From NCBI GenBank assembly GCA_030267965.1, contig BRYA01000171.1:9869-73868 (forward strand): DNA of 64,000 bases, read 5' to 3'. Shown one piece after another: positions 22,774 through 31,769 of the stretch. The stretch comes from Triparma columacea. Taxonomy: Eukaryota > Sar > Bolidophyceae > Parmales > Triparmaceae. Within the stretch, counting starts at the first letter, position 1. Each line of letters starts with the position of its first letter. A model generated the notes under the pieces. That model did no database searches. It saw nothing but the letters and a program-made list of their open reading frames with translations, and was not told the DNA's origin. Position numbers and translations under genes: made by a program.

Positions 22774-23530
22774 CAACGGCCTCGTGGGGTTGTGAAAGGG
22801 ACAAGGATTGGAGGGATTGATAGAAGTGTTTCGAGAAGTGCAGGGTGAGAACAGGTGTAATTTCTCACTACCTCAAGCTCTATGAGTGACTTCAGAAGGG
22901 GTATTGCCTTATGTGTTTCACAAAACTCCCAGAGGATAAGGGGGAACGGGCAGTTCAAGAGGTTGTTTGGATTTCCAGTTTTTCACTTTTCGAAAGCATT
23001 AAAGGTAATTAGGCATCATCAATCCAATAAAATAATTATTGATTACACAAATGATATCAAGCAGCATGAAGGCACGACCAGATACATTCTGAAAAACTCA
23101 AAAAATATATTTTGATTTCGGATATTATTTGTTAGAAATCATAACAAAACTTAATTATTGTATAAATAATCATCTTTGTAAATATTGATTGAATTTGATG
23201 AAAAAAGCATATTTCAAAAATTAATATTTTTTTCAGAACAGTATTTATCAATTTTTAACATAGTAGATTGTTTTATAAAGTTTGACAAAGCATTATTGAT
23301 CTCTTCAAGACTTTTGAATTCATCATAAAGTAGATTTTTTTTTTCACAGATTTAAAAGCATTTTTTGCTCCATTCCTCACGCTTTTGCGACCTTTAAATA
23401 GCCAACTAGGACGTCAACTTCGTTATACATAGACTTATTAACCCTAAAATTCGATTCGGGTGTACTGAGGTGTCAAACCTAATCAATCCCTTATAGTTCG
23501 ACCACCACATCACTGCCAGGGAAGGCCCAA
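22774..23530. other. AT-rich intergenic island
   Basis: This 757-bp gap lies between the divergent LRR and phosphatase genes. The stretch 22980-23400 is far richer in A and T than the rest of the window. On the minus strand it holds a decayed-looking coding stretch of about 40 codons ending near 23223 and a longer open stretch upstream, offset across a 10-base A tract. No full gene, tRNA or clear terminal repeats are seen. The part nearest the phosphatase start (23400-23530) has normal composition. Confidence 0.4.
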
Positions 23531-24762
23531 ATGCGCTTCTTTCTTCTCCTTCTCTATCCTGTCACCTTCGCCTTTTCTCCATCTTTACAATTTCCCCGCT
23601 CATTTAAACCGTCGATCTGTCTAATGGTTTCTGAAGCCTCGAGTGAAGCTCCTCTTACTTTTGATTCGATCAAGAATGCCAGGGACCTCTCATCCGCTGA
23701 TGAGTCGTTCATTCGGCCCAACAAATTGTACCGTACTGGTATGCTTTCCAACGCGTCTCCCGAGGATGCCATCAAGATCACTTCTGGGTTGTCTCTGAAA
23801 ACCCTCGTAGATCTTCGGTCCCTGACTGAGCTTAAGACTGACGATGGTCTCAACACTAACCCTGTGTTCGATGACTTCACGGATATAAAGTGGTCTTCTG
23901 TCCGTTCCGCGCGCGAGGTGAAGTCGAAGGAGAAGTATGATGGAAAGTCTGAGGCATCGGCAAACCGAAAGGAGCGCCACTTTGTGTCTCTCATGGACGA
24001 GAAGAAGTACGTTGTAGGGACGTTCCAACGCATCCAGAAGCGCAAGATTGCCAAGCTGGCTGTTACTGCGCCCACCACTGTAGTCTCCAGGAGGATGAGG
24101 AGTAAGGCGAAGAAGGTATTCCTTGATGCCATTAATGGTGGGGGTTTGCCCATGATGAACGAGTTAATCCTTCAAATGGCAGCAAAGGTGTGTATGCGCA
24201 GCTCTATTTCGCCTCCCCTTCATCCACCAACTAACCAGCCACCACCGGTCGTCGCTTCGCTCCTCATGCTTTGATCCCACCACCCAACTCAGGGCATCCG
24301 CTACGTGCTCATGTTGTGCGCCGACACGTCTCGTCACCCGGTTGCTTTTTACTGTACGGCTGGGAAGGACCGCACCGGGATAATTACTGCCATCATTTTA
24401 GCGGCTTGTGGAGTGAGTGACGAAAAGATTGTCGAGGTGAGAATGGACAACAAGTGGAATAGCACCACAAGTGCAAGCGCTAACGCAACACAATCCTCGT
24501 TCGTTGCTTCGCTGCCCTCTCATCATAGGACTATGCAATATCCGCTAACGTATATAAGGAGATTGGCGACCACAAGGCTATGGTCGGCGCCCTGAAGCAG
24601 CGTGATTTGAACCCTGATGTTTTCCTCGGGGCTCCCGCCGAGGTAATGGCCGAGACTCTCACCACGATTCGCGAGGGCTACGGTAGCATTGAGGGCTACT
24701 GCGACTTCATCGGCTTCGATGAAGCTGACAGGGAGAGGCTGAAGCAAGCGATCATGAAGTGA
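23531..24762 (+). CDS. PTP-like phosphatase with plastid-type presequence (344 aa)
   Basis: Exons 23531-24187, 24293-24436 and 24529-24762 join in phase 0. The catalytic loop CTAGKDRTG (about residue 240) is the CxxxxxR signature of protein tyrosine phosphatases in the Lys-Asp-Arg-Thr form typical of bacterial-type Tyr/Ser or lipid phosphatases (Pfam Y_phosphatase3 group). The upstream LYRTGMLSNAS and VDLRSLTEL blocks are the conserved N-terminal motifs of this group. Residues 1-15 are a signal peptide, and the sequence continues AFSPSLQFPRS. Signal peptide, a Phe at the predicted cleavage point and a Ser/Arg-rich stretch is the bipartite plastid-import pattern of stramenopiles. Location in the plastid is an inference. 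Intron 2 is a textbook copy of the shared intron family. Confidence 0.75.
24437..24528 (+). repeat. Introner-like intron in the phosphatase gene
   Basis: This 92-nt intron starts GTGAGAATGGACAACAAGTG, nearly identical to the ferlin intron at 2210. It has GCTAACGCAACACAA in the branch region and TTGCTTCGCTG before the acceptor. Confidence 0.6.
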
Positions 24763-24858
24763 TGGACATTGACGAAATACTAACAAAATATTACAGTACG
24801 AGACGGCAAGGAAGACGCATTCTTTTCGCACATTTGTCTCCTTTCAACTTTTATCCCC

Positions 24859-26616
24859 TCATTCGCCCCCCTCTGCCCCCCCACCCTCTCCCCCTATCAG
24901 CCCCAACAACTTCTCCAATCTCATTTCTTCTTGCCCCCCCTGCTCATATAAGGCCTTCGAATGTTTGAAGATTTGCTTGGCGTACCCCGGAATGGCCTTT
25001 TTGAAGCCGTCTGAGTCCCACTCAGCGAGCTCCAATAGCATCTCCAGCATGTTTGCGACATGCTCCTTCGAGTGAAAGTTTTTCTTGATGCTGTAGCAAA
25101 GAATAGCGACGCCCCCCATCTGGATGAACTCGTTGAAGTCAACATTTGGAAACTTCCTGGTATGCCTGTAAAGGAAGTCGCAGCCGGAAAGCACCACATT
25201 GATTTTCGTGTTAAACTGAAGGACGACAGCAATGACAATCCTGGCAGTGTCTGGCGAGTTCCCAGGTGCCCTGACCATCTCTTCAAAAAGCTTAGCGATA
25301 TCTGCGGACTTCATGTCATCCTTCCCGCTCTCCATGACTGCCAAGAGATCATTGACACTCTTCACGACCTCCCCCTCTTTCTCCCCCCCCTTCTTCTTCC
25401 CCATGAGTTTCTTCTTACTTATACCCATCTTTGAGAGCTTTTTGCCGATGCTTCTCGTGACACTGCTCCTCCTTTTCGTCATCTTAATGTTATCTTCAGG
25501 CAGGCTCAGGCTGCTTGGTAGGCTATCTGTCCCTGCCGTCCCCAAGGACGAGGTCAGAGACTCGCTCAGGATCTCGCTGGACGAAGGTGCCGGAGGCGGT
25601 ACGTCTAGACATGCGTCATCGCTCTGGGCTTCGTACGAGGAGGTCTGCACGATAGGCATTGGTTCGCTTTTTTCTTTAACTTCCGCCCCTCCCCCCCCTT
25701 CGTCCCCTCCCCCCTCTTCCCCCTCTCCTCCCTGCCCTTTCTCCTCCTCTTCGTGCAGCGTACCACCAACCCCCACCCTGTCCATCATTTGGTCAAAGAA
25801 GTGGCCCTCGTTATCATCACCGTCGTCAATCAGAAGGGCCGAGGCCCTCCTCCCTTTCTCCCCTCCTCCTCCCCCCCTCCCCTTCTCCGCCACCGTCTTC
25901 TTCTTCGGGGACGATGATTTCCCCCTGAACATACCAAAAGAAGTTAAGCCCAAAAACTCGAACAGAGCGGACTCGACAGCCTCGGGCATCGGGTTGAGGC
26001 AGTTAATCTGCGTCAGCCAGTCCTCAAGGCTCTGCCTTCTCTCCCTCAAAGCGCTCGTGCTGTTGGAAAGGAGCTTCACAGGAAACGACGTTAGGACCAT
26101 GCCCTTGATCCAATCCCCGATCTCCTTGCGGAGGGCGGCGAACTCGGAGTAGCGCTTTTCTATTGATCCAACTTTTCCATCCCTGTCGGTGATTTTGATC
26201 TCAAAGACGTGCTTCCCCTCCTCTCCCTGCTTGCACTTACACACGACCGCAGTGACCCCCGACGTGGTGACCCTGAGGAACCCCTGCAGCAGGCTCCTGT
26301 TCCTCTTCTCAAGGTCACTCATTGAGACCTCTATGAGGAAGGCTTCAAGGCTCTCCATTCTCTTCTGCCTGACTTCTGAGTCGACGAATATACTCCTAGG
26401 AGGAAACGGAATTTGCCCAATAAACCCATCGTTCCGCTTCATTGCAGAGTAGAGAGCCACAAATTCAGAAAATCTCTTTTTTCGTTCATGGGACACACAG
26501 GTTGTGAACCTCCCTGTCTGCCCATATTTGCTTGCCTGCGTTACAATCACGTACGTGACATGATTGTGTCCGCCTTGTCGACAGAAGCGGTTGTCAACAA
26601 TTCGGATGCTTTGCAT
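24859..26616 (-). CDS. Tandem PX-domain protein with helical C-terminus (585 aa)
   Basis: A single exon runs from the ATG at 26616 to 24859. Two PX-like phosphoinositide-binding domains are visible. The first spans about residues 5-115 (KRFSEFVALYSAM, then a Pro-rich PFPPRS turn and a final helix). The second spans about 118-230 (EKRYSEFAALRKEI, SFPVKLLSN, RRQSLEDWLTQI). The middle (about 235-425) is charged, Gly/Glu-rich and disordered. The C-terminal ~150 residues are predicted helical with Leu/Ile periodicity (VNDLLAVMESG, MVRAPGNSPDTARIVIAVVLQF) and look armadillo-like. PX domains usually target proteins to endosomal membranes through PI3P; cargo or partner here is unknown. The gene is in the same orientation as the kinase gene upstream, with the assembly gap between them, so an unseen upstream exon cannot be excluded. 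Confidence 0.75.
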   Translation of the reverse strand: MQSIRIVDNRFCRQGGHNHVTYVIVTQASKYGQTGRFTTCVSHERKKRFSEFVALYSAMKRNDGFIGQIPFPPRSIFVDSEVRQKRMESLEAFLIEVSMSDLEKRNRSLLQGFLRVTTSGVTAVVCKCKQGEEGKHVFEIKITDRDGKVGSIEKRYSEFAALRKEIGDWIKGMVLTSFPVKLLSNSTSALRERRQSLEDWLTQINCLNPMPEAVESALFEFLGLTSFGMFRGKSSSPKKKTVAEKGRGGGGGEKGRRASALLIDDGDDNEGHFFDQMMDRVGVGGTLHEEEEKGQGGEGEEGGGDEGGGGAEVKEKSEPMPIVQTSSYEAQSDDACLDVPPPAPSSSEILSESLTSSLGTAGTDSLPSSLSLPEDNIKMTKRRSSVTRSIGKKLSKMGISKKKLMGKKKGGEKEGEVVKSVNDLLAVMESGKDDMKSADIAKLFEEMVRAPGNSPDTARIVIAVVLQFNTKINVVLSGCDFLYRHTRKFPNVDFNEFIQMGGVAILCYSIKKNFHSKEHVANMLEMLLELAEWDSDGFKKAIPGYAKQIFKHSKALYEQGGQEEMRLEKLLGLIGGEGGGAEGGE

Positions 26617-26724
26617 TATGTGGAATTCTGAGCCAAAGTGTTTTTCCTAAGCTGACTTGCGACAAACCCGCAGATATTTTTGGTGGAAGGTTTTTCATAT
26701 CAAGAGTGAAACATTAAATTTATT

Positions 26725-26763
26725 NNNNNNNNNNNNNNNNNNNNNNNNNNNNNNNNNNNNNNN
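26725..26763. other. Assembly gap (39 N) followed by poly-C
   Basis: A run of 39 N bases is followed by a C-rich homopolymer run to about 26785. It sits between the tandem PX gene and the 3' end of the kinase gene. The true length of missing sequence is unknown. Confidence 0.95.
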
Positions 26764-26808
26764 GCCGCCCCCCCCCCCCCCCCCCACCCTCCCACTCCCG
26801 TTCCCTTC

Positions 26809-29665
26809 TTAAAACTCAGCAAAAACCTCTTGATCCCCTGAATAAACCTCAATATATTCCGGTTCGTCATCGTAGATATCGTCGAAGTTACTCACGTCCA
26901 TCTTATCCTTAACCGTGGGTTTCCACGGCGCCTCGATTAGCTTGGCCTTGAGCTTCTTCCAGTTGATACTCTCGAGGAAGGGGTGCACCTTGACCTGTTC
27001 GCTGCCCCCGCACATGCAGCCGAGCCGGGTCAGCTCCTCCCGGGTGCAGAGTCCCTCGACCAGGTCCATTGCCTCAGGGTTGAAGTCATCAGGAAATTCT
27101 ATTTCATCGTTCATGATGTTCCTACAAATGGCCATGGTGTCATCAGGGTTGTCGCCGACGTACGGGGTCCTCCCGACGAGCATCTCAAAGATGAGGATCC
27201 CGAGGGCCCACCAATCGACCCCCTTGCCGTGCCCGGTTCCCTGCACCAGCTCAGGCGCCAGGTACTCCGGGGTCCCGCATGTCGTGTAAGTCTTGTCAAC
27301 CACCTTCTTGGCAAAGCCCCAGTCGACAATCTTTAGGTAGCCGTCTGTGGAGATAAGAATGTTCTCCGGTTTCAGGTCCCTATAGACGATGTCGTCCGCA
27401 TGGATGTACTCGTACACCGAGACAACGTTGGCGGTGTAGAACGCTGTGTCCTCGATGGAGAGCCTGTTCTCGCTCGTTCCGTCCCCGTGCAGGAGCCTGA
27501 AGAGTTCCCCCCCCATGACAATCTCCAGCAGCATGTAGAGGCAATTGGTGTCTTGGAACGTTCCGTACAGGTGGAGGATGAAGGGGTGCCGAAGCTTTCC
27601 TGTTAAGAACCTCTCGTTCATGATGTTCTTCTCCTGCCTGGTTTGCCTGATGGCCTCCTTCTGGAGGATCTTCAAGGCGAGGATCTGCCCGGACTCGGGG
27701 TGGGTCGCGACCTTGACCCGGCCGAAGCTCCCAGTTCCCAGCGTCCTCCCTGTTGTGATCTCGTTGATGCCCTGGATGTTGATGGGCTGGAAAAGCTCTT
27801 CGTCCTCTTGCTCTTGCCCAAAATCCGCCCTAATTTCCTCGAGCCCCTCCATTAAGTGCCCCGCCCCGAAGCTTTGTCTGCTCTGCACCTTGTTGTTAAA
27901 CCTCGACTCGCTCGCATACTTGAGCCTCGCCAGGCACTTCCCCGGGAGGGTGATCTCCAGCTCCTGGAGGGTCGAGCTCATCAGCACAAGGCACTCCAGG
28001 TCGTCCACCGCGCTCACGGTCATCCCGTAGAGGTCCCCGCTCAGGAGGGCCTCCTCCCCGAAGCACTCCCCCTGGCTGAGCACGACGGTCTCCCCGTTGT
28101 TGCACTCCAGGCTGGCGGAGCCGCTCTTGATGAGGAAGACGTGATCCGCGGTGTAGCCCTTGCAGATTACCTCGTCGTCCTCCTCGAACTCCATCGGCAC
28201 CAGGGCCTTCGCGAGGGCATTAAGCTTGGGCTTGGGTATGCTCGCGAACACGTCGAGGCTCATGAGTAGCGTGACCCTCATGTTATTCTCTAGGATGTCC
28301 TTCAGGCTCCCCAGGACCATGTTGAAAACGTTGCTCGCGATGGTGTAGCACGTGCACGAGCTCGTCGCGATAACGTCCGCCGCCCTCGCCTCGTGGAACA
28401 TGAGTGCCCTCTCCCCGAAGTAGTCCCCGGCGCTCAGGGTAACGTCCACGGTCTTGATGGTGGAGTCGTGCACCGCGGCGTGGTCCTCGTTCATTACCTT
28501 GCACACGACGCTGCCCTCCTTGATTACGAACATCTCCTCACCGACGTCACCCTTGCGGATGATCATCTGCCCCTTCTCAAAGGTCTGCACCTCGACCGCC
28601 TGCGCCAGGGTGCTCTTCTGAGCCGCGTCGAGGCCGCTCAGCATGTCCACCTTCCCCAGGAAGCTCTTGATGTCCTCTACCGCGGAGACGCTCGTCGCCG
28701 CCAGGGTGCTCCTGAAGGTGTTCCTGTCGAGGCCCCAAAGGGTGCCCTTGCTCGAGGCGACGACGCTGGCGGCGCGGGGGGCGTTGTGCATGAGGGCCAG
28801 CTCGCCGAAGGCGGAGCAAACTTCGTCTATCTCCAGGACGACCGTCTCACCAATCAGGACGTCGAACGTTCCCTCCTCCACAATGTAAAAATAATCTCCC
28901 ACAGCTGCAGGAGGGGGGGAAGGGGCGGCGAGCGAAGCGAGCCGTGGGGGGGGATTGGGGGGGGGGATGAGGTTGAGTAACTGTTGAATCGTTCAAACGA
29001 ATTTCGATCCCCGATTCTCCTGTTTCGATCCCCGATTCTCCTGTTTCTTATTCTCCTTCATGTATTCCCCCTCCCTCCCCTTCTCCTCCCTCCCACTCAC
29101 CTCCCTCTTCGATGATAGTTTCCCCCTCCTTGAGTTTGAACTCCTCCATTGCGTCAACGAGTGTGATTATCTCGTTGTCTGGGAGGCGGGAGAATAGGAA
29201 GTGGGACAGTAGCGCAGACGCGATTATCTGGTGGGGGAACGGTGGAACAAGGGGGAGGAGGGGGGGGGGGAAGGGGGGGGTTGAGGTGGAACAGGGGGGT
29301 GGGCAGACGAACGGGCCTCGGGGGTGTCTTACCTCTCTGCTCGCGTCCTTCTTCGGGATGACCTTCTTGTCAGCCTTAGCCAGTGCTAGTGGGTCATAGC
29401 TCTCCCCGAATAGCGCCTGCTTCTTCTTCCTGCCACCCCTCGAACCAGGATTCGGGGAGGAACCAACGGGGACGTCGGGGCTACCGAGGGAACGGGACAC
29501 CTTGCGGGAGGGGGACTTTGGGGAATTGTAGAGATTGAGGGCACCGGTTATAGAGTCCCGACCGCCCTTTCGGTTGTGGGAATTCAGGCCTGAGACTGTG
29601 GTGGAGGAGTTGGTGGGATCGGGGGGGGAAGAGAAAGAGCGGTTGGAACGATTGAAACCGCTCAT
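26809..29665 (-). CDS. Cyclic-nucleotide-dependent protein kinase, PKG type (851 aa)
   Basis: Exons 29333-29665, 29101-29227 and 26809-28904 join in frame. After a disordered, basic Ser-rich N-terminus, three cyclic-nucleotide-binding domains follow (about residues 125-515). The first has FGELALMHNAPRAASV and the second FGERALMFHEARAADV, both intact phosphate-binding cassettes. The third (FGEEALLSGDLYGMTVSA) lacks the ligand-binding Arg. The kinase domain (about 530-800) has GTGSFGRV, catalytic YRDLKPEN, GTPEYLAPE and an AGC-type C-terminal tail. Oddly, the Mg-binding motif is Asp-Trp-Gly (IVDWGFAKK, about residue 679) instead of Asp-Phe-Gly. In protists, kinases of this plan respond to cGMP and act in motility or secretion; the ligand cannot be read here. 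Intron 2 carries the shared 3' intron block. Confidence 0.85.
29002..29043. repeat. Two-copy 21-bp tandem repeat in a kinase intron
   Basis: The unit beginning TTTCGATCCCCGATTCTCC occurs at 29002 and again 21 bp later at 29023, inside the second intron of the kinase gene. It appears to be a small local duplication. Confidence 0.7.
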
Positions 29666-30151
29666 ATTTTGTGCGGGGTGATGGTGGTGGTGGGGGGAAG
29701 GTGGCCGGGAAGATGAAGCGGTTGTTTGGGGTTAGGGTTTGGTTCTATTAGAGACAAGCGGTGACTAAGGGAGCGGCTGAATTGAAGGGATGATACGGAA
29801 CGGGTGATGAGGCAGGTAGTTTGTGTTGTGTTAGGCGTAAGGGAGGTGTAAAAATGAAGAAATATGGAGTGTGATCCAAGCAGAGCGAGTGATGAGGCAG
29901 GGAGGGAGCTGAAAAAGAGAAGGAGCAGAATTCCTAGGCTTGTCCTAAAGGCAGCTAAAATTTTGTCTATAACTTCGCTAAAAAAGTTTATTTGACGGCT
30001 ATATATCCGCAAATCCGGCGATCTGATTGGTTGCAACGGGTGCCTATTTGCCTTTGCCTATAAAATTGGCCATTTCACTGAAAAGTTGTCTTTTGGACCC
30101 AAGTCCGAAAAAGGAAGCAAAAGTCCAACAAAAAGGAAGCAAAACAAAAGA
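29666..30151. promoter_or_regulatory. Divergent promoter region, kinase and COQ9
   Basis: This 486-bp gap separates divergent starts. Around 30018-30065 on the COQ9 side there is a CCAAT-type box in reverse (GATTGGTTGC) and an AT-rich CTATAAAATTGG segment about 90 bp upstream of the proposed COQ9 ATG, which could be core promoter parts. Assignment is by resemblance only. Confidence 0.35.
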
Positions 30152-31650
30152 ATGCAAAGGTACGTATTTCACGCATTAAATGGTGCTGATAGGCTTCATC
30201 CCCTCTTCACAGCCATCATTGACTTAACTTTGTGTCAATCATTGGAACATAAGAGGGGTAAAATGAGTTTAACCAATTAAGGGCACTGTCGATGATAACA
30301 CTATATCATCCATTTACCCTCAATTCGTTACATTACTGTACAAATTTGTGTGTAATATCTCCGCATAAACAATCTCATACTCGTTATACCATTTTTAAGC
30401 TACATCAACGACACACGCAAAAGTTAGGTCACAAACAAACACCACCTCACAACCCTCCCATTTCCTTCTTTTCTCTCTCTTTTTCCCCCCCCTTTTCCCC
30501 CCCCCTCCCCCCCTTTTTCTCTCTCCTCTAACACAACGCACTCACACCCACACCCACGCACACCCTCACCCCCACCCACCCCCAACACCCCCCCCAACAA
30601 ACGCCATAAAGGTTAACATCCCCCCGCCTACACCCCTTAAAAACTCTCCTAAAATCCCGCCTCATAACCACCTCCTCCCATGCCTCCTCAATCCTCTCCT
30701 CCTCCCTCCCCTTCGTCCTAACCCACGGCTGGGGTCCCGATTCCCTAACCCGCGGTGCCGTATCCCTCGGCCTCCCCCCCTCCGCCCACGCCATGGCAGT
30801 GGAGGGTGGGGAGGGTGAGATGATTAGGGGTGGTGGTGAGGTTGCTTTGGTTAACTACTTCATGGAGAAGTGCAACAAGGACTTGGAGGACATGGTTAGG
30901 TCAAGATCCGAGGACGGGAAGTGGGACGAGGAGGGTAAAACGGTAGTTGAGAGGTACAAGGAGGCGGTTAGAATAAGGCTTAACATGAACGCACAATACG
31001 TAAGGGGGGACAGGTGGCACGAGGCCATGGCCGTTGGTGCTCTCCCAGGGAACGCGGTTAAGACCGCGGGGTACCTTAACGACCTCACCAGGATAATATG
31101 TTCGGCCGGTCGTAGCGGGTTGTCAGGTGGGGCTGCGCAGTCAAACCCTCCCCAACCCATGAACCCGGTCGCGGAATACGGGGAGAGGGCGACGGTGGGC
31201 GCGGTGTACCTAGCCACCGAGCTCTTCATGCTGACTGACGAGTCGACGAACTTTGAGGGTACCTGGGATTTCCTAGACTCAAGGATGCGGGAGATTTCCA
31301 CTCTCCAGGGCGCGGGAGCTGAAGGTTTTAACCCCTCAGACGCAGCTGTGGCGGCGGGGGCGGGTGCGGCAGCTGTTGGGGGAGCGGTTTTGAGTTTAGC
31401 GGGACCGCTGGCTACGGGGATGGTGGGGAAGATTGGTGGAGGAGATGTGGGGACGGGGTTTTTGGGGTTATTGGGGATGTTAGGGAGGGGGATTGGGCAG
31501 GGGGGGGGGGTTGGAGGGGGGGGGATGGGAGGGGGGGAAAAGGGAGGGGAAGGAGGGGGAGAGGGGAAGTATAATGAGTGGGAGGTTGAGGGGAAGGGGG
31601 GAAAGGGGGAGGAGGTCGGATTCGATGCGGGAGCGGTTTTCCCAAAGTAG
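30152..31650 (+). CDS. COQ9: COQ9 ubiquinone biosynthesis protein (348 aa)
   Basis: Coding sequence joins 30152-30159 and 30612-31650. COQ9 is a mitochondrial lipid-binding protein that helps the COQ7 hydroxylation step of ubiquinone synthesis. The family is recognised by ILSSSLPFVLTHGW, a GLPPSAHAM segment, NYFMEKCNKDLEDM, then ERATVGAVYLATELFMLTDES and FEGTWDFLDSRM. No in-frame ATG precedes this conserved start in exon 2, since a TAA lies at about 30606. The only fitting solution I found is an 8-nt coding exon (ATGCAAAG, donor GTACGT) joined to the acceptor at 30611. It gives a presequence starting MQRLTSPRLHPLKTLLKSR, basic and free of acids, ideal for mitochondrial import. The C-terminal 90 residues are Gly-rich with hydrophobic patches and are unlike typical COQ9. 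The 452-nt intron is strongly pyrimidine-rich near its end. Confidence 0.75.
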
Positions 31651-31769
31651 AAACAAATGACGATAAGATATGAAACTTTGCATCGCATTTTTTTATACCT
31701 AACATAAAGCCGCGTGTTGTTCAAGTTTTCACCAAAAATGGGGATGCATGATCTCAGAAGTGTGTCAGA

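Noticed and set aside
22774..22958. Extra upstream coding exon for the LRR gene (open frame starting MNCPFPLILWEF, minus strand)
   Set aside because: Available donors and acceptors do not join it in frame with the exon starting at 22773. It may be 5' UTR or chance.
26764..26790. Poly-C tract as a structural element
   Set aside because: It adjoins the N gap and is most likely an assembly edge effect at a homopolymer.
29230..29290. Poly-G/purine tract as a quadruplex signal
   Set aside because: It lies in a kinase intron, and similar C- or G-rich runs occur in many introns here as polypyrimidine tracts read from the other strand.
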